DNA of 64,000 bases, from NCBI RefSeq assembly GCF_002019705.1, contig NZ_KV917377.1, positions 1,114,565 to 1,178,564 of the forward strand, given 5' to 3'. Positions within the stretch are counted from its first letter, which is position 1, and every line of letters begins with the position of its first letter. The notes under the pieces are model-generated. The model was not told the origin of the DNA. It saw nothing but the letters and a program-made list of their open reading frames with translations, and ran no database searches. The position numbers and the translations under genes were made by a program. This DNA comes from Shouchella patagoniensis (GTDB taxonomy: Bacteria > Bacillota > Bacilli > Bacillales > Bacillaceae_D). Below are positions 1 to 9,100 of the stretch, piece after piece.

Positions 1-23
1 ATGAAACAGACTCCATTTCTTGC

Positions 24-29
24 TATAAT
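24..29 (+). promoter_or_regulatory. Extended -10 element of the prfC promoter
   Basis: TATAAT is preceded by TGC, which makes an extended -10 box (TGN-TATAAT). It lies 31 bases before the ATG at 61. The -35 region would fall at the very edge of the window and cannot be judged. If the promoter is real, transcription starts near base 36, so the in-frame ATG at base 1 cannot be the start codon of prfC. Confidence 0.6.
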
Positions 30-60
30 AGATAAATCGATGTTGGAAATGAGGATGACA

Positions 61-1665
61 ATGGAAACAACAGTAAAAGACCAAATACAATCACGACGGA
101 CATTTGCAATTATATCGCATCCAGATGCCGGGAAAACGACGCTCACAGAGAAGCTTCTTCTTTTTGGGGGTGCCATTCGTGAAGCAGGGACGGTTAAAGG
201 GCGAAAAAATGCCAAGCACGCGATGAGTGATTGGATGGATATAGAAAAACAACGGGGGATCTCTGTCACAAGTTCCGTTTTAGAATTCTTATATGATGGT
301 TATCACGTAAATATTTTAGATACACCTGGACACGAGGATTTTTCTGAAGATACGTACCGAACATTAACAGCCGCAGACTCTGCAGCCATGTTAATTGATG
401 CCGCGAAAGGTGTAGAAGCACAAACTAAGAAATTATTTAAAGTATGTAAACTACGTGGCATTCCGATATTCACTTTCATTAATAAATTGGACCGTCAAGG
501 ACGTGACCCGTTTGATTTAATGGAAGAGCTTGAAAATCTACTTGGAATTCGCTCTTATCCAATGGGTTGGCCAATCGGTATGGGTCAATCTTTTAAAGCT
601 GTTTATGACCGTGTGAATAAGAAGTTAGAACTGTATAATCCTAATAACCCTAAAGAAATTGACATAATTCAACTAACTGGAGCCGATGACCCAAAACTTG
701 ATGAAGTCATTCAAGACGAACAACTTGTCTCACAGTTCCGTGAAGAATTAGAGTTACTTGATGTTGCAGGAGATGCATACGATAAAGACCGAATTGATAA
801 AGGTGACTTAACACCGATCTTTTTTGGCTCAGCTATATCAAGCTTTGGTGTACAAACTTTTCTTGAACATTACTTAAATCTTTCTCCAGCACCTACAACT
901 AGAGAAAGCTCCATTGGGCCTATTGATCCAATGGAAAGAAAAAGCTTTTCCGGTTTCATATTTAAAGTTCAAGCAAATATGAATGCAAAACACCGTGATC
1001 GCGTAGCATTTTTAAGAATCACTTCCGGCACATTTAAGCGTGGTATGACCGTTAAACATGTTCGGACCAATAAGCCACTTAAACTCTCCCAGCCTACACA
1101 GTTCCTTGCTCAAAGCCGTAGTATTGTTGATGAGGCCTACGCTGGTGATATTATTGGTCTATTTGATCCGGGTACTTTTCGCATTGGCGACACACTTGTG
1201 GAAGGCGAAGCTTTTGAGTTCAGTGAAATGCCTCACTTTTCACCGGAGCATTTTGCAGCTATTACTGTAAAAGAAGCATTAAAACATAAATCCTATGAAA
1301 AAGGGTTGCAGCAATTAACGGAAGAAGGCGCGATCCAACTGTTTCGCACGTATAATAAATTTGTTGAACAACAAATCGTTGGTGTAGTTGGAGTGCTTCA
1401 ATTTGAAGTACTTGAACACCGCTTAAAAGGGGAGTACAATGTCGACATTCAAATGGACCGCCAACCTTTCTCTTTTGCTCGATGGATTGATGGAGATGAA
1501 GCTGCTTTAAAAACATTTAAAGAAAAGCAAAGAAACCTTGTTACGGATCGTGAGAACAGGTTAGTCGCTTTATTTGAAAATGAATTCCAAATGAGGACTG
1601 CAAAAGATAAATACCCAGAGCTCCAATTTTATGAGAATTCCTTTTACCAAAAAACCGTTGAATAA
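61..1665 (+). CDS. prfC: Peptide chain release factor 3 (RF3)
   Basis: RF3 is a translational GTPase that removes RF1/RF2 from the ribosome after peptide release. The 534 residues are close to the usual 520-530. The G1 motif SHPDAGKT lies at about residues 19-26, the G3 motif DTPGHEDF near 87 and NKLD near 141; these match the RF3 branch of the EF-G-like GTPases. The frame is open from base 1, but I place the start at the ATG at 61. It has a GAGG Shine-Dalgarno six bases upstream and lies downstream of a probable extended -10 box. Nothing in the gene looks damaged. Its terminator is interrupted by an insertion sequence. From memory, B. subtilis lacks RF3. Confidence 0.95.
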   Translation: METTVKDQIQSRRTFAIISHPDAGKTTLTEKLLLFGGAIREAGTVKGRKNAKHAMSDWMDIEKQRGISVTSSVLEFLYDGYHVNILDTPGHEDFSEDTYRTLTAADSAAMLIDAAKGVEAQTKKLFKVCKLRGIPIFTFINKLDRQGRDPFDLMEELENLLGIRSYPMGWPIGMGQSFKAVYDRVNKKLELYNPNNPKEIDIIQLTGADDPKLDEVIQDEQLVSQFREELELLDVAGDAYDKDRIDKGDLTPIFFGSAISSFGVQTFLEHYLNLSPAPTTRESSIGPIDPMERKSFSGFIFKVQANMNAKHRDRVAFLRITSGTFKRGMTVKHVRTNKPLKLSQPTQFLAQSRSIVDEAYAGDIIGLFDPGTFRIGDTLVEGEAFEFSEMPHFSPEHFAAITVKEALKHKSYEKGLQQLTEEGAIQLFRTYNKFVEQQIVGVVGVLQFEVLEHRLKGEYNVDIQMDRQPFSFARWIDGDEAALKTFKEKQRNLVTDRENRLVALFENEFQMRTAKDKYPELQFYENSFYQKTVE

Positions 1666-1681
1666 AACAAACCGTGCCCCA
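1665..1681 (+). terminator. Left half of the prfC terminator, split by the IS
   Basis: The left arm AAACAAACCGTGCCCC (1665-1680) directly follows the prfC stop. Its exact reverse complement lies at 3169-3184, on the far side of the insertion sequence. Removing the IS and one copy of the TTG target duplication restores a hairpin with a stem of 16-17 base pairs, a loop of 3-5 bases and a TTTGTTT end. That is a typical Rho-independent terminator. In its present state the hairpin cannot form locally. Confidence 0.85.
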
Positions 1682-1694
1682 GCTTGTGAACTGT

Positions 1695-1740
1695 AACCCG
1701 AAAAATGGACACTTTAAAAAAGTCCATCTTTCGGGTTTTT
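1695..1740 (+). terminator. Hairpin terminator inside the IS left end
   Basis: AACCCGAAAAATGGAC (1695-1710) pairs imperfectly with GTCCATCTTTCGGGTT and is followed by a T-run. This forms a strong stem-loop between the left end and orfA. It overlaps the terminal repeat and should stop transcripts entering from prfC before they reach the transposase genes. Similar protection from read-through is known for other insertion sequences; the role here is inferred. Confidence 0.7.
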
Positions 1741-1766
1741 TGTGTTCTTTTTTACAACAGACCCGT

Positions 1767-1772
1767 TATAAT
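1767..1772 (+). promoter_or_regulatory. -10 element for the IS transposase genes
   Basis: A perfect TATAAT lies 32 bases before the orfA ATG, after the protective hairpin. No good -35 hexamer is found 16-18 bases upstream; TTTACA at 1751-1756 is only 10 bases away. The promoter is therefore probably weak, as is common for transposase genes. Confidence 0.45.
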
Positions 1773-1803
1773 CAAATCAAATGAGAAGAACGGGGAATGA
1801 AAA

Positions 1804-2229
1804 ATGAGTAAACGAATTTTTACTACCTTTGAACAACAACAGTTAGAGAGTCATCCATCTGTTCATCATGTTTCTGATCGTTCAATTAGTTATTCAGCCG
1901 ATTTTAAGGTGAAAGCTGTTCGAGAAAATCTTTCAGGAAAAGGACCAACGGCTATTTTTCTCGATCATGAATTTGATTTAGAGGTCATAGGTTCTGATAA
2001 ACCTAAAGAATGTTTAAAACGATGGAGATCGATCTATAAAAGCTATGGAGAAGAGGGATTTTATACAGAGCGTCGGGGGAAGGGGAGCACAGGGCGTCCT
2101 TCTTCAAAAGTCTTAACGGCAGAAGAAAAATTAAAAAAAGCGGAAGCGCGTATAGCCCTCTTAGAGATGGAGAATGATTTTCTAAAAAAGCTCGACGAAC
2201 TAGAAAGGCAGGCGAAGAAGAAGCATTAA
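1804..2229 (+). CDS. IS3-family transposase OrfA
   Basis: This 141-residue protein has the features of an IS3-type OrfA. A helix-turn-helix region spans roughly residues 28-85, starting YSADFKVKAVRENL and including the tryptophan-containing LKRWRSIYKSYGEEGF segment. A leucine-zipper-like helix rich in lysine and glutamate follows at about residues 105-135. It normally binds the inverted repeats and keeps transposition low. A GGGGA Shine-Dalgarno precedes the ATG at a suitable distance. The slippery A AAA AAG lies at codons 127-129, so a fraction of ribosomes should continue into orfB and make the OrfAB transposase. Confidence 0.92.
   Translation: MSKRIFTTFEQQQLESHPSVHHVSDRSISYSADFKVKAVRENLSGKGPTAIFLDHEFDLEVIGSDKPKECLKRWRSIYKSYGEEGFYTERRGKGSTGRPSSKVLTAEEKLKKAEARIALLEMENDFLKKLDELERQAKKKH
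2184..2190 (+). other. Programmed -1 frameshift site A_AAA_AAG
   Basis: The heptamer AAAAAAG is read in orfA as codons AAA AAG. Slipping back one base gives AAA AAA followed by GCT CGA CGA, which stays open into orfB (frame of base 2190, same as 2289). Position and type match the frameshift signal of IS150 and relatives, which yields the fused OrfAB transposase. Confidence 0.85.
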
Positions 2230-2288
2230 CTCTATCAGAGTCGTTTCAGTTAATCGAACAAACCATTAGAAAATACCAGCTTAAAGGA

Positions 2289-3128
2289 ATGGTCACCTTT
2301 CTTTGTGAAATGGCAGGAGTAAAACGTACAAGCTACTACGCGTGGTTATCATCTGAAGACAAGCGTATTCAACGTGAGCAATGTGATGAAGCAGATTACA
2401 AACTTCTTAATACCCTTTACGAACAAGGAAAGAAAAAAGATGGTGGACGTCAATTAAAGATGAAATTAGAGCATGATTATGGAGTAACGATGAACCTAAA
2501 GAAAATTTTCCGTCTAACCCGGAAGTTTCATATTCAAGCCACCATCCGTAGAAAAAATCCTTATAAACAATTGGCTAAAGCAACCCAAGAACACAAAACG
2601 TGTACAAACCTTGTTAATCGAAAGTTTGTTCAACTACCAGGTGCCGTCTTACTGACAGATATTACGTACTTATATTTGGCTGATGGAACAAAGGTCTATT
2701 TCTCATGTGTCAAAGACGGAACAACACGAGAAATAGTTGCGCATTATTTATCTACATCCTTAGGAATGAGCATTGTCTATAAGACTCTCCAGCGGTTAAA
2801 AGACGTTTCGGACGGAAATCTTCTCCCTGGTGCACTCCTTCATTCGGATCAAGGCTTTCATTACACACATCCTGTGTACCAAAAACGGGTAAAAAAACTT
2901 GGATTGACACAATCCATGTCTCGCAGAGGGAACTGCCTAGATAATGCATCAATGGAATCCTTCTTCGGACTTTTCAAAGATCACGTACAAGCTAAAGCGT
3001 GCAGGACGTTGTTTGAACTGAAAAGCAAAGTCGAAGACTTTATTGACTATTATAATTCTGATCGTTATCAATGGGGATTAAAAAGAATGACCCCGGAACA
3101 ATACCGAGGTCATTTACTAGCTGCATAA
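2289..3128 (+). CDS. IS3-family transposase OrfB (integrase catalytic domain)
   Basis: OrfB carries the retroviral-integrase-type (rve) catalytic domain. The DDE triad is visible as D in LLTDITYL, D in LLHSDQGFHY and E in NASMESFFGLFK, with typical spacing; the C-terminal YYNSDRYQWGLKRMTPEQYR is a hallmark of the family. From the first ATG it would be 279 residues. The same frame is open from the slippery site at 2184-2190, with about 33 more residues including an HTH_21-like stretch. The functional product is therefore most likely the OrfAB fusion spanning 1804-3128. No frameshift or stop breaks the domain. Confidence 0.93.
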   Translation: MVTFLCEMAGVKRTSYYAWLSSEDKRIQREQCDEADYKLLNTLYEQGKKKDGGRQLKMKLEHDYGVTMNLKKIFRLTRKFHIQATIRRKNPYKQLAKATQEHKTCTNLVNRKFVQLPGAVLLTDITYLYLADGTKVYFSCVKDGTTREIVAHYLSTSLGMSIVYKTLQRLKDVSDGNLLPGALLHSDQGFHYTHPVYQKRVKKLGLTQSMSRRGNCLDNASMESFFGLFKDHVQAKACRTLFELKSKVEDFIDYYNSDRYQWGLKRMTPEQYRGHLLAA

Positions 3129-3166
3129 AGGTTTTTTTAACTGTCTATTAAAAAGGGTACAGTTCA

Positions 3167-3428
3167 TTGGGGCACGGTTTGTTTCTATATACATAGTAGA
3201 TATGTTTTCTTGGAAAACTAAAGAAGCTCCTCACTTTCACTCATACAAAAGCGTTTTTTTATTAGGTTTGAGTCAAATTGACTTTAGTATCTAATTTTTG
3301 ATTAAGCTCAAAATGAAGTGCAAATGTTTAGGAAGATTCAATCGATCTTATGTCTTACTCGTACGACGACCGACAATAACGATACTTCCTTTTGCCTTTT
3401 CAAAAGAGACAATTTGAACATGTTGGAA
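3167..3428. other. Intergenic region after the IS; right half of the prfC terminator
   Basis: The first 18 bases hold the right TTG duplication and the second arm of the prfC terminator (GGGGCACGGTTTGTTT, 3169-3184). The rest is AT-rich and contains no convincing gene. On the minus strand, the frame after the epimerase stop stays open for about 27 codons and reads like a protein tail (VSFEKAKGSIVIVGRR). It has no start signal and may be a remnant. No clear terminator for the epimerase was found. Confidence 0.6.
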
Positions 3429-4226
3429 TTAAATAGACTTCATGTTTTTTTGTCGTATCCACTTTTTTTGTTCTTCTTTATAACGTTTAAGACCTTCAAC
3501 TAGACTAATTTTTGGTACAAACCCTAAGATTTTTTCTGCTGTTTCAGTAGGTAAGCCATAACGATGTTCATCCGAGTCGCTCCAAGGGTCTTTCTCATTG
3601 CTCCCCAAGTGAAGTATATGAGTACCGGCATTCTTTAAAGCCAATCTTATTGCTTCCAGAACATCGTCAATATACATTAAATCAAAAGCTGATTCTTTTC
3701 TTCCACCTTCTTCCCGGTATGCAAGTGATTGATTTCCTATTTTCAGGTCGAGCTTATGATGAACACCATAAATAGTTGGTAATCGGAGCACCATAGCAGA
3801 AAAATGTCTTTCCTTCGCCACTTCCAAAACTTTTTTTTCATTCTTGAGCATGTTCTGTCCGTACTTCGTAATTGGGTCAATTTCTATTGCCGTATAATCC
3901 TTATAGACGTCTGTTGTTGATACAAAGAGTATAAATGAATGTTCCGGAACCTTTTCAATAAACGCATTTACTGTTGCTTCGTCTTCATTATTAGCTACAT
4001 AGATCACCGTTTCTCCTTCAGGATCTAGTAAGTAAGATTCTAATGGCTTTTGCACAAATGAAAAAGAAGCATTCCTTCCAAAGTCCATCTCCAATTCTAA
4101 TTGATCATCCTTAAATTCAGTCTCTAGCGAATCCACGGCTGTTACTTGATAGCCTTCATCCAAAAGATATCTAACTAAATGAGAGCCTAAAAAACCAAGG
4201 CCGCCAAGAATCGTTATTTTTTCCAA
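3429..4226 (-). CDS. NAD-dependent epimerase/dehydratase family protein
   Basis: This is a 265-residue extended short-chain dehydrogenase/reductase. The N-terminal ITILGGLGFLGSHLVRYL holds the GxxGxxG nucleotide-binding loop. The serine/threonine segment VSTTDVYKDY and the YGQNMLK motif (YxxxK) fit the catalytic residues of sugar-nucleotide epimerases. LMYIDDVLEAIRLAL matches the YV(D/H)V region. The substrate cannot be told from the sequence. I choose a TTG start at 4226, because AAGGAG lies eight bases before it; a GTG at 4235 directly abuts that ribosome-binding site. It follows the hydrolase-like gene at 5022-4306 with a 79-base gap. Confidence 0.8.
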   Translation of the reverse strand: MEKITILGGLGFLGSHLVRYLLDEGYQVTAVDSLETEFKDDQLELEMDFGRNASFSFVQKPLESYLLDPEGETVIYVANNEDEATVNAFIEKVPEHSFILFVSTTDVYKDYTAIEIDPITKYGQNMLKNEKKVLEVAKERHFSAMVLRLPTIYGVHHKLDLKIGNQSLAYREEGGRKESAFDLMYIDDVLEAIRLALKNAGTHILHLGSNEKDPWSDSDEHRYGLPTETAEKILGFVPKISLVEGLKRYKEEQKKWIRQKNMKSI

Positions 4227-4305
4227 CCTGACCACTCCTTAAATACCATGTAAAGGCGCACCATTTGACTATGCATTTTAAACCCATCTATTTAATAAAA
4301 GATTG

Positions 4306-5022
4306 CTAAAGATCGTTTCCCATCTGATTGTCACTATGAAATTGTTCGTAAAAACGGTCTATTTGTTTTGGAAGTTCAATTACATCGGTCCGCTTTGCTA
4401 GAAAAAAATAGTCTACGTATTGCGTTGGAGCCAAGCATGAGATATTCGCACGACCTTCATCTAAATATCCATAGACTCTCATCGGTGGTAATTTGTTTTT
4501 CAAACGATGCTGATACGCCTGATCCAATCGTTTAATTTGCTTAATTGTAGCATCAGCAGTTAATCCATAAGCTTCCTTCACTTCTTTTTGAAATCTCTTT
4601 CTTGCTAAATCATCGGCTTGCTTTTCTTTTAACACTGATTCCAACGTAAAAAATGGTTTCATCACTGCAGCTGCTCGAATAGAGATATCGTTATCAATTA
4701 ACAACTGCTTTGCAATTAAAGCGCCTGAACCTTCAGCATAAAGAAAAATTCGTTTATTAACAGTTTCTTTCTTTAAAAAAAGTTGAATTAAGTCTCTTGC
4801 GTGATTTACAGCTTTGGCTGATCCCCAGTGTGCATCTAATAATGAAGTAGAAAAGACAGTATATCCACTATAAACTAAATAGTTGATAAGCTTTTTCACT
4901 TCGAATTTCGTTAATATGGACGAGTCAGAAATGACAAACACAGCAAATCCATTCGGTTGTTCTGGTAAACAATAACTATTCTTGCATCCATTTAAATCGA
5001 TGTAGCGGACATAAACAGGCAT
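4306..5022 (-). CDS. Alpha/beta-hydrolase-like protein, nucleophile not conserved
   Basis: I do not recognise this 238-residue protein as a named gene. The order of elements (NGFAVFVISDSS strand, VYSGYTVFSTSL, then RIFLYAEGSGALIAKQLL) resembles an alpha/beta hydrolase up to the nucleophile elbow. In that elbow the usual G-x-S-x-G reads A-E-G-S-G, so glycine occupies the nucleophile position and serine is shifted by one. No clear catalytic Asp/His pair follows. It may be a non-catalytic or altered member. The ATG is preceded by AGGAGAGA. It may share a transcript with the downstream epimerase-like gene. Confidence 0.55.
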   Translation of the reverse strand: MPVYVRYIDLNGCKNSYCLPEQPNGFAVFVISDSSILTKFEVKKLINYLVYSGYTVFSTSLLDAHWGSAKAVNHARDLIQLFLKKETVNKRIFLYAEGSGALIAKQLLIDNDISIRAAAVMKPFFTLESVLKEKQADDLARKRFQKEVKEAYGLTADATIKQIKRLDQAYQHRLKNKLPPMRVYGYLDEGRANISCLAPTQYVDYFFLAKRTDVIELPKQIDRFYEQFHSDNQMGNDL

Positions 5023-5125
5023 TGTCCATCTCTCCTGCCAAAAGGTTATTCTGTTTAGCTTATGTTGTTTACTCTTGAAAAGCGATTAAAATTTTTATCT
5101 CATGTGCTAAATAAAAAAGCAAAAC

Positions 5126-5168
5126 TAAAAAAACTCCAAAAACGTTAATTTATCCGTTTTTGGAGTTC
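5126..5168 (-). terminator. Terminator of the arginine operon after argF
   Basis: On the minus strand AACTCCAAAAACG and CGTTTTTGGAGTT (5132-5144 and 5155-5167) form a 13-bp stem followed by a T-rich run. It directly follows the argF stop codon and ends the argC-to-argF operon. Confidence 0.85.
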
Positions 5169-5187
5169 CAATATGATTCGTACTTAC

Positions 5188-6138
5188 TTATGAATTGGAC
5201 ATGGTGGCGACAAGCACCGATTTTTGAACATGCAACCGATTTTCCGCTTGATCATATACGGCAGAATGGATGCCATCGATAATATCTGTAGACACCTCTT
5301 CTCCTCGATGTGCCGGCAAACAATGTAAAAAGATATAATCTGGCTTTGCATTTTTTAGCAATTCTTCGTTCACTTGAAAAGCAGCAAAAGCGCTCAAACG
5401 TTCAGCTTGCTCTGATTCAAATCCCATACTTGTCCATACATCGGTATAAATAACATCTGCACCTACCACTGCCAATTGCGGATCTTGACATTGTTCGAGC
5501 TTAGCGCCTGTTTTCTCTGCTGCTTTTTTTGCCTTATTATAGATCTCACTATCTACTTCATGACCTTCCGGGCTCGCAATTGTCACATCCATTCCTGTTT
5601 TTGCTCCAAGTGCTAGCAATGAGTGGGCAACATTGTTACCATCGCCAATATAAACGAGTTTCACTCCTTTGAACGTCCCTTTATGCTCAAGAATCGTTAA
5701 CCCATCAGCAAGTGCCTGACAGGGATGATAAGAATCTGTCAAGGCATTAATTACTGGCACAGTTGCATGGGTAGCAAATTCAGAAACTACCTCATGGGAA
5801 TTTGTTCGAATCATGATGGCGTCAACATAACGGGATAAAACATTAGCAGTATCTTTAATTGGTTCTCCTCTACCTATTTGTAGATCACGAGAGCTTAAAA
5901 ATAGCGAATGTCCACCTAGTTGTGTCATTCCAACTTCAAACGAAACGCGCGTTCTGGTTGATGCATTTTCAAAAATCATGCCTAAAGACTTGCCCGCTAA
6001 TCTTTTATCACTTATTCCACTTTTATGATCTACTTTTAATTGCTTTGCCTGTTCAAGTAAATAAGCTACTTCTTCAGGCGAATAATCAAGTAGAGTCAAT
6101 AGATCTCTACCCGTTAAATCGAATGCAGTTTCTTGCAT
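5188..6138 (-). CDS. argF: Ornithine carbamoyltransferase
   Basis: ArgF makes citrulline from ornithine and carbamoyl phosphate. The carbamoyl-phosphate motif STRTR is at residues 60-64, HPCQALADG near 133, and the ornithine loop HCLPAHRGEE near 273. At 316 residues it has the usual length. The start is the ATG at 6138 behind a strong AAAGGAGG. The ribosome-binding site and first codons lie inside the end of carB (25-base overlap), so translation is probably coupled. This places carbamoyl-phosphate production and use side by side, as in B. subtilis. It is the last gene of the operon. Confidence 0.97.
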   Translation of the reverse strand: MQETAFDLTGRDLLTLLDYSPEEVAYLLEQAKQLKVDHKSGISDKRLAGKSLGMIFENASTRTRVSFEVGMTQLGGHSLFLSSRDLQIGRGEPIKDTANVLSRYVDAIMIRTNSHEVVSEFATHATVPVINALTDSYHPCQALADGLTILEHKGTFKGVKLVYIGDGNNVAHSLLALGAKTGMDVTIASPEGHEVDSEIYNKAKKAAEKTGAKLEQCQDPQLAVVGADVIYTDVWTSMGFESEQAERLSAFAAFQVNEELLKNAKPDYIFLHCLPAHRGEEVSTDIIDGIHSAVYDQAENRLHVQKSVLVATMSNS

Positions 6139-9100
6139 GTTATTGCCTCCTTTGATTTAGCGTACCACTCATGTATTGCAAAGACCGGCTTATGCTTCAC
6201 TGTAAAATAGGACATCATTGCTTCGACCGTTTCTATTTCTGTAAGCACTGTTAAATGCTTTGAAAGAGCTCGCATTCGCTTTTCACCCCCTGCTCTTTCA
6301 CCTGGAGACATAATCATCAACAAAGCTCTTGCATGCTCACTCTCAACCCATTCATCAAAGTTTGTCATCACTAAAGTAAATCCTTGCTCTTGTAACAGTT
6401 CAAGTGTCGGCTGTGCTTGCACTTTTTGATTTGCACCAACCTCAATATAAATGGATTTCTCTGTCCCCGCTTTAAATAATGATGGTAGCTCTTCAAATGG
6501 AGCACTTATCTTAGCTAAAGCTTCTTCAGGAGTGTCCCCAATCATGAGCAATTCACCTGTTGATTTCATCTCTGCCCCCATTAACGGATCAAGGCCTGCT
6601 AATTTGCCATATGAGAAAACAGGTGCTTTTGCTGCGTAATAGGAAGGTTGATCTGTTGTTATTTGGAGATCTTCAATTGCATAACCTAAGATTAATTTTG
6701 TTGCCATTTCAATCAAAGGCTGTCCCGTTACTTTCGCCAGTAGAGGCACTGTTCTTGATGCCCTCGGGTTCACTTCAATAACGTAAAACGATTCGTTTTT
6801 TATGACGAATTGAATATTAAAGATTCCTTGATAGTCCATCTGGGAAGCCATCTTACTTGCAGCTTCAGTTAATCGCTTTTGCATACTCTCTTGAATCCGA
6901 TGAGGTGGTGTAATGGCGGTACTATCACCTGAATGTACACCCGCTTTTTCAATATGTTCAAACATTCCTGCGACATGAATGCTTTTCCCGTCAGTTAACA
7001 CATCCATATCTACTTCAATTCCTCGAACATATGTGTCAATTAATAAAGGATATAACCCGGAATATTCATGATTCATCAAGTAACCAGCAAGCTGCTTGAC
7101 CGACGACACAATTTCCATACCTTGACCTCCAATGACGTAAGACGGTCTTACGAGGAGTGGAAATGACATTTCTTTGGCTAAACTCAGTGCTTCATCAGCT
7201 GAATAAGCGGTCTGTCCAGGGATATGTGGAATAGTCAATTGTGTAAGAAATGTATAAAATGCCTCTCGATCTTCTAATTCATGTATTGTATTTGATGAAA
7301 CGCCAAGTACATTTAAACCACATTCTTCCAGGCTTTTCATCACACTGATTCCGGTTTGACCACTTAACGTAACGATAATCCCTTCCACTTGCTCCAATTC
7401 AGCAACAGCAACAATGTCTTCTTTAGTTAAAGGTTCAAAATATAATCTGTCTGCAGTTGTATAATCCGTACTAACCGTTTCTGGATTATTATTCATTATG
7501 ACTGCTTCGTACCCTAATTTTCGTAGCGCTTTTGCACCATGCACCGAACAATAATCAAACTCAATGCCTTGACCTATCCGAATAGGACCAGAGCCAACAA
7601 TTAAAATCTTCTTATCACTTGTTGGTTGTGCCTCGTTTTCTCCAAAATAGCTAGAGTAATAATAAGGGGTTTCAGCCTCGAATTCGGCTGCACATGTGTC
7701 AACCATCTTATAAACAGGAACAATACCAAACTGTTTTCGTTTAGTTTCAATTTCTGATTCATCAACATTCCAATAGGAGCTTAACGCATAATCAGAAAAT
7801 CCAATTTGCTTTAAGCGCTGTAAGTCTTCTTTGGTAACAGAACGAAAATCAAGCTGTTTTGTTTCTTTTTCAAGCTCTATTAACTTGCTAAACTTTCTTA
7901 GGAAAAACTGATCGATTTTTGTTTTCTGATGAATTGCATCAATAGAAACGCCTCTTCGCATCAATTCAAACAATGCAAATAACCGAACATCATCCGCTTT
8001 AACAACATGTTCCCATAAACCGGATTCAGTTACATCCGTTAACGTTGGTAAACATAAATCGTAAATGCCTATTTCAAGGGACCGAATCGCCTTTTGTAAC
8101 GCTGCTTCGAATGAACGCTCAATTGCCATAACTTCACCAGTAGCCTTCATTTGCGTCCCAAGTTTCCGATCTGCATTAAAAAATTTATCAAAGGGCCACC
8201 TTGGAAATTTTACAATACAATAATCTAACGCAGGTTCAAAGCTTGCATAAGTGTGACCAGTAACTGGGTTTACCAACTCATGCAAACTGTACCCAATAGA
8301 CAATTTCGCGGCTATTCGAGCAATTGGATAACCAGTAGCTTTTGATGCAAGAGCAGAGGAGCGACTCACCCGCGGGTTTACTTCAATCAAATAATAACGG
8401 TCACTGACTGGGTCAAGTGCAAATTGTATGTTGCAGCCTCCAACAATTCCTAAGGCACGAATGATTTTCACAGATGCAGAACGTAACATTTGATAATTTT
8501 TATCCGTTAGTGTTTGTGAAGGAGCAACAACAATTGAATCACCTGTATGAATTCCCACAGGATCAATATTTTCCATATTACAGATGGTAATACATGTGTC
8601 ATTTTCATCTCGCATCACTTCATATTCAATTTCTTTAAAGCCCGCAATACTTTTTTCGACTAAGCATTGTTTAATCGGACTTTGAGCAAGACCATTCTCA
8701 ACAATCTTTTTAAGTTCATCTTCATTAGTAGCAATGCCACCCCCTGCTCCTCCAAGTGTATAAGCAGGTCTAACAATAATCGGATAGGCTGTACGCTCGG
8801 CAAAGTCTAGTGCTTCAGTAAGAGAATGAACAATTACGCTATCTGGAACTGGTTCATTTAATTCGTACATTAAGCTTCTAAACAATTCCCGGTCTTCTCC
8901 TTTTTTAATTGAAGAAATCGGTGTTCCGAGCATTTTTACCCCGTACTTCTTTAGTATGTCTTGCTCATCTAGCTTAAGCGCTAAATTTAAGCCCGTTTGA
9001 CCACCAAGTGTTGCAAGTAAACCATCAGGCTTTTCTTTTTCTATGATCGCTTCCACACTTGCTACTGATAAAGGTTCAAAATAAACAGCATCTGCACATG

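Larger units (their letters stand above)
1687..3166 (+). mobile_element. Intact IS3-family insertion sequence (IS150-like)
   Basis: The element is 1480 bp with imperfect terminal inverted repeats. The left end begins TGAACTGTAACCC, and the right end read inward begins TGAACTGTACCC. Similarity continues for about 35 bases, ending in A-rich tracts. It is flanked by a 3-bp direct repeat TTG (1684-1686 and 3167-3169), the length typical of IS3 members. Inside are orfA and orfB in the -1 relative phase with an A6G slippery site, and the DDE residues are present. Both frames and both ends look intact, so the element may be active. Its flanks show that it entered the loop of the prfC terminator. Confidence 0.93.

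Noticed and set aside
3348-3428. Coding-like tail on the minus strand after the epimerase stop
   Set aside because: The frame reads plausibly (VSFEKAKGSIVIVGRR) but is only about 27 codons long and lacks a start; it could be a relic or chance, so no gene is called.
3318-3503. Open frame of 61 codons on the plus strand after the IS
   Set aside because: It has no ribosome-binding site, is very rich in Phe/Leu from AT-rich DNA, and runs into the 3' end of the epimerase gene on the other strand.
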